From: Gammaproteobacteria bacterium
GTDB lineage: Bacteria > Pseudomonadota > Gammaproteobacteria > Chromatiales > Chromatiaceae
DNA: 48,951 bases
Reading direction: 5' to 3'
NCBI GenBank assembly: GCA_018812525.1
Contig: JAHJDE010000070.1
Location: 1 to 48,951 of the forward strand
The position numbers were made by a program, and so were the translations under genes. Numbering within the stretch: position 1 is the first letter of the stretch; each line of letters opens with the position of its first letter. The notes beneath the pieces are model-generated. The model made no database searches. It saw only the letters and a list, made by a program, of their open reading frames with translations, and was not told the DNA's origin. Below, in pieces: positions 6,341-13,606 of this stretch.

Positions 6341-9199
6341 TCAAGCAAACACAATCACCCTCAGCGCATCCAGTCTGACCGGCGTGTGCTTCAGATGGAG
6401 GGCGAGTTGTTCGCGCAGGGTTTCCAGGTATTCGATCTCATCCTGCCGCACGTTGGGGTTCAGGCTGGCCAGTTCGGTGAGGCGTGAGTGTTCACTCCCC
6501 AGCTCCTTTTCCATGCGTCCGATGGCATTGGCGACCAGAGCTTGTGCCTCCTGGCGGGCCAGTTCTCCCCCCTCTTCGATCAGATCGCGCAGCAGGCTGG
6601 ACTGGGAACGGATGATGGTCTCGGCCAGTTTGCGGTTGCGGGTCAGGCACTGGCCCTGGAGCCGTTGCGGGTCGAGCCTGCCGCACCAGTCGCGGCCCTC
6701 GGCGTCCAGGAGACGGTGCAGGACGGTGGGGGGCAGGAAGCGTCCCGCCTCCAGTCCGGCGGGGGCGATGCACTCGACCACATGAATCAGCTCTAGCAAC
6801 AGGGTCCCGGTCTTGAGGGCGGGGTTACGGGCCAGGATGAAGGCGGCCGAGCCCAATTCCGAACTGAGGAGGGCGTCCATGGCGCCCTGGGTCATGGGGT
6901 GTTCCCAGGTGATGAATTCACGGTCCTCGTGGGCCAGGGCGTCGGCCCGGTCGAAGGTCAGGGTGGCCCCGCCCTCGGGTAGGCAGGGGAAGGTCTCGTG
7001 CAGCATGTGGTTGCCGGGATGGAGTACGGTAGAGCGGCCCGGTCCCGGTTCGTGATTGACGCCGTAGGCATCCCAGTAGCGGCCCAGGTAGTCGGCCAGG
7101 TCAGGGGCCTGGTCCCATGCCCGCACAGTATTCACCAACTGTTCGGCCCGTTCCGGGTGGTGGGATTGCAGCTCCAGCAGGCGGTCGCGGCCCGCCTCCA
7201 GCTCGGCGCCGATGCGCTGGGCAAGGGTTGCGGCCTCTTGCAGCAGGGCCTCCAGATCCCCTTCGCCCCGCAGTGTCTGGTCCAGTGCCTCCTGTAGTTG
7301 GTCGTAGACGCCGGGGGCGGCGGGCGCCACGGCCAGGAAGGCGTCGAGGCCGTCCCGATACCAGCGCAATAAGGTCTCCGAGGGGCTGTCCCGGAAATAG
7401 GGGACGTGGATCTGGATTTCACGCTGCTGGCCGATGCGGTCCAGGCGGCCGATGCGCTGTTCCAATAATTCCGGTTCGAGCGGCAGGTCGAACAGGACCA
7501 GGTGATGGGCGAACTGGAAGTTGCGTCCCTCGCTGCCGATCTCCGAGCAGATCAGGAGTTGGGCGCCTGCCTCGGGATCGGCGAAGTAGGCGGCGGCCCG
7601 GTCACGCTCCAGGATCTCCATCCCCTCGTGGAAGACCGCCGCGCGGATGCCTTCGGTAGTCTGAATCCTCCCGCGCAGCTCCAGCACGGTGCCCGGATGG
7701 GCGCAGATGAGCAGTACCTTTTCCGGCGCCAGTTGGCGCAGGAGTCCGACCAGCCAGCTCACCCGGCCATCGAAACGGCTCCAGCCGGGGCCATGGACGG
7801 ATTCCGGGTGCCAGCCGTGGATATCGCAGGGCAGGCCGCTGTATTCGGGTGGCAGGGGCAGGGGGTATTCCAGCAGCCGTCGGCCCGGAAACCCCTTGAT
7901 GGCGGCACGGCTGTTGCGGAACAGCACCCGGCCGGTCCCGTGGCGATCCACCAGGCGATCCACCCGCTCGGCGGGATCGCCTTCGAGATCGCCCAGGAGC
8001 CCGGTCAACAGCGCCTGTTCCTCGGCGCTCAGGGAATCGCCATCCAGCAGTTTGGCCGCTACCGAGGCGACGGGGGCGTATTGCTCTTCCTCCCGGAGGA
8101 AGCCCTGATAGTCGTGGAAACGGGCCGGATCCAAGAGCCTCAACCGGCCGAAATGGCCGGAACGGCCCAACTGCTCAGGGGTGGCGGTGAGCAGCAGCAC
8201 TCCCCTGGCGTGTTCTGCCAGGGCCTCGATCAGATCGTATTCCAGGCTGGAACCGCCTTCGGACCAGGCCAGATGATGGGCCTCGTCCACCACCAGCAGG
8301 TCCCAGTTGCCGGCCAGAACGGCGCGGGCCACCTTGGGGGTGGCGGTCAGGAACTCCAGGCTGCACAGCACCCGCTGCTCGGTGAGGAAGGGATTCTCCC
8401 CTTCGACTCGGCTCAGGGCAGGCCCTTCGACTCGGCCCAGGGCAGGCCCTTCGGCTCGGCTTAGTGTTGGCCCTTCGAGAGAGGCGAAGCGTTCCTGATT
8501 GAACAGGGCAAAGAGCAGATTGAAGCGCCTGAGCATTTCCACCAGCCATTGGTGCAGTAGGGCCTCGGGCACAACCAGCAGGACCCGGCGCACACGCCCG
8601 GTGAGCCACATGCGGTGCAGGATCAGCCCTGCCTCGATGGTCTTGCCCAGCCCGACCTCATCGGCCAGCAGCACACGCGGGGCGTGGCGCGAGGCCACCT
8701 CGGCGGCGATGTGCAGCTGATGGGGGATCAGGCCGACCCGGGGACCGGCGAGGCCGTACACCGGCGAGGCAAGCAGTTCCGCCCACTTCAGCCAGGATTG
8801 ATGACGCAACCGGAACCAGTCGTCACTGTCGATGCGCCCGGCGAGCAGGCGATCCTGCGGGCGGCTGAGTTGCAGGCGGTTGTTCAGCTCCGCCTCGGGC
8901 ATCTCCCATTCGGCCCCATCCTCCAGGGCGACCCGGTAGTTCAGGAGGCCATCCCGCTCGCGGACCTCGATGACCCTGGCCTTACGGCCCTGCCGGTCCT
9001 CGATGGGATCGCCCTCGCTCAATTGAACGCGGGCCAAAGGGGCGTCCTGTTGAACATAGGTCCGTCCTTCCCCGCTGGCAGGAAAATCGAGCCGGACCCG
9101 GCGGAATTCCACCTCGGTTACTGTGCCCAGGCCCAGGTCGGGCTCGGTCTCGCTGAACCAGCGTTGGCCGGGGATGAATAGCGGGGTGTGGATAGCCAT
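6341..9199 (-). CDS. rapA: RapA-type SWI2/SNF2 RNA polymerase-associated ATPase (952 aa)
   Basis: Full-length Swi2/Snf2 ATPase, about the size of E. coli RapA, which recycles RNA polymerase. An N-terminal Tudor-like part (GQRWFSETEPDLGLGTV) precedes helicase motif I (LLADEVGLGKTIEAG), motif II (VVDEAHHL), motif III (LLTATPEQ) and motifs V-VI (EIGSEGRNFQFAHHL, EQRIGRLDRIGQ). The C-terminal RapA-specific part follows. Residues of about 241-267 are an unusual EGPALSRV-type tandem encoded by three 24-bp DNA repeats inserted in frame. The gene appears monocistronic. The start at 9199 (MAIHTPLFIPGQRW) has only a weak ribosome site. A phage or defence-type SNF2 protein is less likely, given the N- and C-terminal match to RapA. 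Confidence 0.85.
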   Translation of the reverse strand: MAIHTPLFIPGQRWFSETEPDLGLGTVTEVEFRRVRLDFPASGEGRTYVQQDAPLARVQLSEGDPIEDRQGRKARVIEVRERDGLLNYRVALEDGAEWEMPEAELNNRLQLSRPQDRLLAGRIDSDDWFRLRHQSWLKWAELLASPVYGLAGPRVGLIPHQLHIAAEVASRHAPRVLLADEVGLGKTIEAGLILHRMWLTGRVRRVLLVVPEALLHQWLVEMLRRFNLLFALFNQERFASLEGPTLSRAEGPALGRVEGPALSRVEGENPFLTEQRVLCSLEFLTATPKVARAVLAGNWDLLVVDEAHHLAWSEGGSSLEYDLIEALAEHARGVLLLTATPEQLGRSGHFGRLRLLDPARFHDYQGFLREEEQYAPVASVAAKLLDGDSLSAEEQALLTGLLGDLEGDPAERVDRLVDRHGTGRVLFRNSRAAIKGFPGRRLLEYPLPLPPEYSGLPCDIHGWHPESVHGPGWSRFDGRVSWLVGLLRQLAPEKVLLICAHPGTVLELRGRIQTTEGIRAAVFHEGMEILERDRAAAYFADPEAGAQLLICSEIGSEGRNFQFAHHLVLFDLPLEPELLEQRIGRLDRIGQQREIQIHVPYFRDSPSETLLRWYRDGLDAFLAVAPAAPGVYDQLQEALDQTLRGEGDLEALLQEAATLAQRIGAELEAGRDRLLELQSHHPERAEQLVNTVRAWDQAPDLADYLGRYWDAYGVNHEPGPGRSTVLHPGNHMLHETFPCLPEGGATLTFDRADALAHEDREFITWEHPMTQGAMDALLSSELGSAAFILARNPALKTGTLLLELIHVVECIAPAGLEAGRFLPPTVLHRLLDAEGRDWCGRLDPQRLQGQCLTRNRKLAETIIRSQSSLLRDLIEEGGELARQEAQALVANAIGRMEKELGSEHSRLTELASLNPNVRQDEIEYLETLREQLALHLKHTPVRLDALRVIVFA
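8399..8480. repeat. 24-bp tandem repeat inserted in frame within rapA
   Basis: Units at 8399-8422, 8423-8446 and 8447-8470 and a partial unit at 8471-8480 follow cccttcgactcggctcaggg and a short end. Each unit is 24 bp, so the insert preserves frame and encodes an eight-residue repeat (EGPALSRV and variants). The cttcgactc core is shared with the intergenic array at 43611-43691, which indicates a dispersed family that has entered a coding region. Confidence 0.8.
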
Positions 9200-9345
9200 G
9201 GTTCAACCTGAGTGAAAGAGTAGGATTTAGTCGATGCGGGGATAATTACCACAAAGGGGGCAAAGGAACATTAAGAAAGTTCCCGATTTGCCATGGACGC
9301 CATTCGGGTATAGTTTTTATCCCAGATAATGCATTAGCCCCAAAC

Positions 9346-9428
9346 CCGTTCGTCCTGAGCCTGTCGAAGGGCTGTTCATGGTTCGACAAGCCTCTCCTGA
9401 GCGAAGCCGAAGGGCTCACCACGAACGG
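9346..9428. repeat. Palindromic intergenic repeat (CCGTTCG...CGAACGG)
   Basis: The element begins ccgttcgtcctgagcctgtc and ends gggctcaccacgaacgg. The ends are inverted, and internal cttcg/cgaag and gttcgac/gtcga pieces can pair. A shorter relative occurs at 16555-16587. Here it sits just before the surviving part of brnT and may have replaced its 5' end. The rest of the 9200-9452 gap shows no gene on either strand. Confidence 0.65.
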
Positions 9429-9452
9429 ACTTTTGCGCCCGATCTCGCCTAA

Positions 9453-9626
9453 TGGACAATCCGGGTTGAAATACCCGCGAAAACCTCGGACAAACTGCGT
9501 TACCTCTTCATTGGCATGATCGGTGAGAAACACTGGTCAGGCATCATTACTTACCGGGGCCAGAACATCAGGCTCATCTCGGTTCGCCGTTCCCGCCCTG
9601 AAGAGGTGGCTCTCTATGAAGGCTGA
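9453..9626 (+). pseudogene. brnT: 3' part of a BrnT-like toxin gene
   Basis: The frame reads LRYLFIGMIGEKHWSGIITY, RGQNIRLISVRRSRPEEVAL and YEG, then the TGA at 9624-9626. This is the C-terminal half of BrnT ribonuclease toxins. The N-terminal part (usually FEWDxxKxxxNxxKHGVxF) is missing: an in-frame TAA at 9450-9452 closes the frame, and a palindromic repeat lies just upstream. The stop overlaps the start of the antitoxin gene at 9616, as in intact brnTA operons. The toxin is presumably inactive. Confidence 0.65.
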
Positions 9627-9858
9627 AGAGTTCGACAAAAAATTCGACGACGGGGAAGAGATTCTGAACGCCCTGGATTTATCCAAAGCCAAGCGCTCAA
9701 TGCAGGAGCAAAGGCGCGTGAACGTGGACTTCCCTGCCTGGATGATCGAATCCCTGGATAAGGAGGCGAGCCGAATCGGCGTCACCCGTCAATCCATTAT
9801 CAAAGTCTGGCTGGCGGAGCGTCTTGAGGAATTAACGGCTATGAAAAAATACCGGTAA
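9616..9858 (+). CDS. brnA: BrnA/CopG-like antitoxin (80 aa), orphaned
   Basis: Begins MKAEEFDKKFDDGEEILNAL and contains a ribbon-helix-helix core (RVNVDFPAWMIESLDKEAS, then RIGVTRQSIIKVWLAERLE). This matches CopG-type antitoxins paired with BrnT. I choose ATG 9616 because it overlaps the brnT relic in the usual way; the longer frame from 9523 reads the toxin DNA out of frame. With its toxin truncated it may persist as a free DNA-binding repressor or as a relic. Two strong hairpins follow before hflK. Confidence 0.7.
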   Translation: MKAEEFDKKFDDGEEILNALDLSKAKRSMQEQRRVNVDFPAWMIESLDKEASRIGVTRQSIIKVWLAERLEELTAMKKYR

Positions 9859-9861
9859 CTA

Positions 9862-9952
9862 TTGAGGAACTTGCAAAATGGCCATCCCGGCCATTTTGCA
9901 AGGCGGTTCATCCCTGAAACGCAAGAGGTTCTTGCAGTTTTGCAAGAACCTC
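9862..9952. repeat. Two-hairpin intergenic repeat, short copy
   Basis: Hairpin R1 at 9871-9901 has 13-bp arms (ttgcaaaatggcc and its complement, 5-base loop). Hairpin R2 at 9925-9952 has 12-bp arms (gaggttcttgca and its complement, loop gttt). The linker reads ggcggttcatccctgaaacg. The same arrangement occurs at 31371-31566 with extra hairpins between R1 and R2, and R2 alone occurs at 12021-12048. Here the element separates brnA from hflK and could act as a terminator or RNA-processing site. Confidence 0.75.
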
Positions 9953-9972
9953 TATTTTGAGAGGAATCCCCC

Positions 9973-10965
9973 ATGAGACAACCTTCGCTTCCCGTACCCT
10001 TGTTTGAGCGGCTGCCGTCCGCCCTTGGTCTCGGTTTCGTTCCCGTGATCGGGGTATTGCTCGCCATCACCGCATGGTCATCCTGGTACACCGTCCCCAG
10101 CGACTCGGTGGCCGTCCTGCAACGCTTCGGCAAGTACCAGGCGGAAGTCCCCCCAGGGCTGCACTTCAAGATCCCCTTTGGCGTCGATACAGCCACCATC
10201 CTGCCCGTCAAACGCCAGTTGAAGCAGGAGTTCGGTTTCTACACCGAGGGGGCAACCAACCCCGACCAGCATTCGGAAAACCCCAGGGAAGAGTCCCCCA
10301 TGGTCACAGGTGACCTGAATGCCGTGCTGGTGGAATGGGTGGTGCAATACCGCATCTCCGAACCGTTCAAGTTCCTGTTCGCGATGCGCACGCCGGGAGC
10401 CACGTTGCGGGATGTTTCCGAATCGGTGATGCGTGAAGCGGTTGGCGATCGCACGGTGGATGAGGTCATCACCATCGGGCGGCAGGAAATCGAGGCCGAG
10501 GCACTGGCCGGGATGCAGAAGCTGGCCGCCAGCTACGGCATGGGCGTCAGCGTTGACCAGGTGCAACTCAAGAACGTCAACCCGCCGGCCCCCGTGCAAG
10601 GGTCCTTCAATGCGGTCAACCAGGCCCAGCAGGAAAAGGAAAAACTGATCAACGAAGCCCGCCGCGACTACAACAAAGTGATTCCGCTGGCGGTAGGTGA
10701 AAAAGACCAGCGCATACGCGAGGCCGAGGGCTACCGCCTCAAGCGCATCAACGAGGCCGAGGGGGATGTGTCGCGTTTCAACGCCGTCTTCGCCCAATAC
10801 CAGAAGGCACCGGATGTCACCCAGCGCCGACTGTATCTGGAAGCCATGCAGGCCGTCCTGCCCGCCGTCCAAAACAAGGTCGTGGTCGATGAGGACATGA
10901 AAGGCATCCTGCCGCTGCTGAATCTCGGCCAGAAACAGGCGCCCGCCCTGGAGGCAAAGCCATGA
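9973..10965 (+). CDS. hflK: HflK-like SPFH protein, modulator of FtsH protease
   Basis: A 330-residue SPFH/Band 7 protein with one N-terminal transmembrane helix (about residues 19-36) and a periplasmic band-7 domain (SDSVAVLQRFGKY, PPGLHFKIPFGVD). A coiled coil rich in QAQQEKEKLINEARRDYNK follows. With HflC it forms a large membrane complex around FtsH. The glycine-rich N-terminal extension of many HflK proteins is absent. The start is supported by GAGAGGA seven bases upstream of ATG 9973. The stop overlaps the hflC start by four bases (ATGA), so the two are translationally coupled. hflX and hfq are not adjacent, unlike the common proteobacterial order. Confidence 0.85.
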   Translation: MRQPSLPVPLFERLPSALGLGFVPVIGVLLAITAWSSWYTVPSDSVAVLQRFGKYQAEVPPGLHFKIPFGVDTATILPVKRQLKQEFGFYTEGATNPDQHSENPREESPMVTGDLNAVLVEWVVQYRISEPFKFLFAMRTPGATLRDVSESVMREAVGDRTVDEVITIGRQEIEAEALAGMQKLAASYGMGVSVDQVQLKNVNPPAPVQGSFNAVNQAQQEKEKLINEARRDYNKVIPLAVGEKDQRIREAEGYRLKRINEAEGDVSRFNAVFAQYQKAPDVTQRRLYLEAMQAVLPAVQNKVVVDEDMKGILPLLNLGQKQAPALEAKP

Positions 10966-11921
10966 AACACTTGCCAGCAATCACCCTCGCCCTTGTCGCC
11001 TTCGTCGGCTACAACGCCTTCTACACCGTTGGCGAGGCCCAGCAGGTCATCCTCACCCAATTCGGCAAGCCGGTGGGCGAGCCCGTCACCGAAGCTGGCC
11101 TGAAACTCAAGGCCCCCTTCATCCAGGACGTGAACCGGATCGACAAGCGTGTATTGGAATGGGACGGCAGTCCCTCCGATATGCCGACCAAGGACAAGCT
11201 CTACATCTCGGTGGACCTGTTTGCCCGCTGGCGGATCGTTGAGCCCTTGCCTTACTTCCTGCGCCTGCGCGACGAACGTAGCGCCCTGTCCCGGCTGGAT
11301 GACATCCTCGGCAGCGAAACCCGCAACGCCATTGCCAAACATGAGCTGATCGAAATCATCCGCACCACCAAGGACCGTGTGCCGCTCAAGGATCCCGTCC
11401 TGACCGAAGGCGGCGATGCCGAATCCAACAGGGCCGTTGGCGCCCTGGTCCCGATCCACAAAGGGCGGCAACAGATCGAGCACGAAATCTTCAAGGCGGC
11501 GGCGGAAAAGGTGAAGGTCTTCGGCATCGAATTGCTGGACATCCGCTTCAAGCGCATCAACTACAACGCCAGCGTGGAACCGAAAATCTACGACCGCATG
11601 ATCAGCGAACGCCTGCAAATAGCCGAACGCTTTCGCTCGGAAGGCAACGGCGAGGCGGCGCGCATCCGGGGCAATATGACCCGCGACCTGGACAAGATCC
11701 AGTCGGAGGCCTACCGCAAGGTGGAGGAAATTCGGGGGGAGGGTGACGCCAAGGCGACGGAGATCTACGCCAGCGCCTACAATCTGAGCCCCGACACCGC
11801 GCGGTTCTATGAATTCACCCGCACGATGGAAGCCTATAAATCCATCATTTCAGCCGATTCGACGCTGGTGCTATCGACCGGCAGCGACCTGTACAAGTTC
11901 CTCAAGGGCATCAAGCATTAG
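10962..11921 (+). CDS. hflC: HflC-like SPFH protein, partner of HflK
   Basis: A 319-residue protein with a short N-terminal membrane anchor (LPAITLALVAFVGYNAFYTV) and a band-7 domain (VGEAQQVILTQFGKPVGEP, GLKLKAPFIQDV). The C-terminus (EIYASAYNLSPDTARFYEFT, then DLYKFLKG) is a classic HflC ending. It overlaps hflK by ATGA. HflK and HflC assemble into a cage restricting FtsH access to membrane substrates. The sequence appears complete. No further gene follows on this strand before the repeat cluster at 11951-12376. Confidence 0.87.
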   Translation: MKHLPAITLALVAFVGYNAFYTVGEAQQVILTQFGKPVGEPVTEAGLKLKAPFIQDVNRIDKRVLEWDGSPSDMPTKDKLYISVDLFARWRIVEPLPYFLRLRDERSALSRLDDILGSETRNAIAKHELIEIIRTTKDRVPLKDPVLTEGGDAESNRAVGALVPIHKGRQQIEHEIFKAAAEKVKVFGIELLDIRFKRINYNASVEPKIYDRMISERLQIAERFRSEGNGEAARIRGNMTRDLDKIQSEAYRKVEEIRGEGDAKATEIYASAYNLSPDTARFYEFTRTMEAYKSIISADSTLVLSTGSDLYKFLKGIKH

Positions 11922-11950
11922 CGCTTGTTCCAAACGGCTGCCCGGTCTAC

Positions 11951-11988
11951 CCCCCTCTCCAACCCTCCCCCCCCAAAGGGGGAGGGGG
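11951..11988. repeat. C-tract/G-tract hairpin after hflC
   Basis: ccccctctccaaccctcccc is followed by ccccaaagggggaggggg. This gives a strong GC stem about 30 bp past the hflC stop. The same type recurs at 21529-21574, 31572-31686 and 43702-43737. It may act as a transcription end but lacks a following T-run. Confidence 0.6.
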
Positions 11989-12020
11989 CAATCGCGCTTC
12001 GCGTATTTTCACGGTAATAG

Positions 12021-12048
12021 TGAGGTTCTTGCAGTTTTGCAAGAACCT
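12021..12048. repeat. Solo copy of hairpin R2
   Basis: A perfect 12-bp stem (gaggttcttgca, loop gttt, complement), identical to the R2 hairpins at 9925-9952 and 31539-31566. The R1 partner and the linker are missing here. Confidence 0.75.
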
Positions 12049-12066
12049 CTTGCGAGGCTCCACCTC

Positions 12067-12216
12067 AGACCGACGAGACGTGAATTACGCAGCCATACCG
12101 TAGGAGCGCCTTGCGGGCGCGATTGGGGTGGTGAAGATCGCGCCTGCAAGGCGCTCCTACGCGTTGCAGCAGAATTTGACTCAAATGCAAAGCATTCCGG
12201 CACTCAAGAACCCTAG
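12067..12216 (-). repeat. 150-bp dispersed repeat, copy A
   Basis: Contains a 61-bp hairpin core (gtaggagcgccttgc... to ...gcaaggcgctcctac, 12100-12160) with conserved flanks: acgtgaattacg on one side, and gactcaaatgcaaagcattc and gcactcaagaaccctag on the other. Copy B at 25112-25260 has the opposite orientation. Copy C at 40029-40118 has an internal deletion, and the core alone recurs at 17595-17650. The outer end at CTAG abuts the inverted-repeat element at 12213-12376. Confidence 0.8.
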
Positions 12217-12376
12217 TCCCTCGCCCGGTAAATAACCAACAATTATGACGGCCTAAATCACCGGGAGCTGCGTTGCAACATCTTGAAAGAGGCCCACTCT
12301 TCCTGCGATGTTGCGCCTTACTCCCGGTAATTTATACTCGCCCTATTTATCGGCTATTTACCGGGCGAGGGACTAG
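12213..12376. mobile_element. 164-bp MITE-like element with 24-25 bp terminal inverted repeats
   Basis: The left end (tccctcgcccggtaaataac, from 12217) and right end (to 12372) are inverted copies; 24 bp can be paired with one mismatch. Inner arms also pair (ccgggag...gcaacatc with gatgttgc...ctcccgg). The unit is flanked on both sides by CTAG, which could be a 4-bp target duplication, although CTAG is itself a palindrome. There is no coding capacity. It adjoins the outer end of dispersed repeat copy A. A structured RNA is an alternative. Confidence 0.6.
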
Positions 12377-12416
12377 TGGCCTGGTTTTCGAGGCCACGCC
12401 TGGATGAAATGGCGGA

Positions 12417-13157
12417 TCAACTCCGGTTGATCTTCACGAGCTGCAAGACATGGCCACCCGTCACATGGCGGGTCATGATGTGGCCTATGCCCCTGGCGTA
12501 GAACTTCTCTTCGTACTTGGGCGGCTTGTCGAGGGCTGACCACTCCTTGGTGCTGAGCAGGTTCTGATAGGAACCCAGCGGTATCCTGGCCCGCCCGTCG
12601 AGGCTGAGCACGGTCGCCCAGTCCTCGGCCTCCCCTCTGAAGTATTCCTGGCGATAGGTGTCGCCCGGGTTCGGATTGGCCTTCATGATGATCCCGGCGC
12701 GGGCGCCTTTCACGCCGGCCTCCCAGGAGCCCTTGGTGCTGACCAGCTTGCCGTTATCGTAATCCTTGGAGTCCTCGCCGAAGTACCAGACGTTGCCCTC
12801 CCTGTCCTGGGCAAACCAGTCGTCCGTCCGCTCCACCAGTTTCCCGTCCTGGTAGACGCTGTCCCTGACCACGACGCAGGTGACTCCCAGTATGACCCTG
12901 GTTTCCTGTGTAACCTCGAAGGTCTCGCGCTCGAATCCCTCCGCCATCTTGCCTTCGTAGATGTAGGTCGTACCCGGCCGCAGGGGCAGATAGGGGTTGT
13001 CGATGAGGCTGACGAAATTCTTCGGGTTGACGACGGCCCTCGTGCCACCGCTGTAACCCCCGGTGAAGCTGGAGAGCCGTTCGAAGATGTTGACGCAGCC
13101 GGTTGCGGACAGTAGCGTCAGGCCGACAAGCAGGCCAATGGTCCTGATCTGTTTCAT
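12417..13157 (-). CDS. Putative lipoprotein of an unnamed family (246 aa), paralog of 25368-26375
   Basis: ATG 13157 has GAGGAGAG just upstream. The product begins MKQIRTIGLLVGLTLLSATG with a cysteine next, a lipoprotein-like signal with an atypical lipobox. The mature part shares a line of motifs with the protein at 25368-26375: IDNPYLPLRPGTTYIYEG, DWFAQDREGNVWYFGED, a conserved KANPNPGDTYRQEY segment and a closing YARGIGHIM. These define one family that I cannot name. No catalytic residues are evident. It stands alone between the MITE-like element and a 450-bp non-coding stretch. An envelope location is inferred from the signal only. Confidence 0.75.
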   Translation of the reverse strand: MKQIRTIGLLVGLTLLSATGCVNIFERLSSFTGGYSGGTRAVVNPKNFVSLIDNPYLPLRPGTTYIYEGKMAEGFERETFEVTQETRVILGVTCVVVRDSVYQDGKLVERTDDWFAQDREGNVWYFGEDSKDYDNGKLVSTKGSWEAGVKGARAGIIMKANPNPGDTYRQEYFRGEAEDWATVLSLDGRARIPLGSYQNLLSTKEWSALDKPPKYEEKFYARGIGHIMTRHVTGGHVLQLVKINRS

Positions 13158-13606
13158 GATCTCTCCTCCTCTGTTGCCGGACGGTTGGATGGCGCTTGCT
13201 GTCACCCCATTCCCCAGGCTGTTGCTCTCAGAAAATTGCCTTCATTAAAGGGTAGTTAGCTGTCAAATCTGACAGCGGATCGAAGCAAAAAACCCCGTTA
13301 GTAGTAATAGCACGGAAATCTTCTTGCTGCCGGAAATGATCGAAATTCCAGGAAATTCTGGCGCCGGAAATCCCCGTCTGTCGGGCGATTGACGCTAAAT
13401 TGCCTCAGAACAGGAAATTGTTACAGGGATTTGACAGGGGCCCTGAGGTAAATGAAACTCAGATCATTGGGCGATGGGCACCAGACCCAATCAACCACCA
13501 ACAATAACCAGGGAATGGGGATGTGCGCAAAGCTAACAAGCCGCCGGGCACAGGGGCCTTAAGGGAGATATCAATAACAATGGTCACTTCAGGGGAGGGC
13601 GCCGCC
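13158..13606. other. Intergenic region without a recognisable gene
   Basis: About 450 bp between the divergent lipoprotein and ATP-grasp genes, AT-richer than the flanks and presumably carrying both promoters. It includes the short dyad ctgtcaaatctgacag (13260-13275), a possible operator, and repeated ggaaatt/ccggaaat words. No promoter can be fixed with confidence. Confidence 0.5.
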
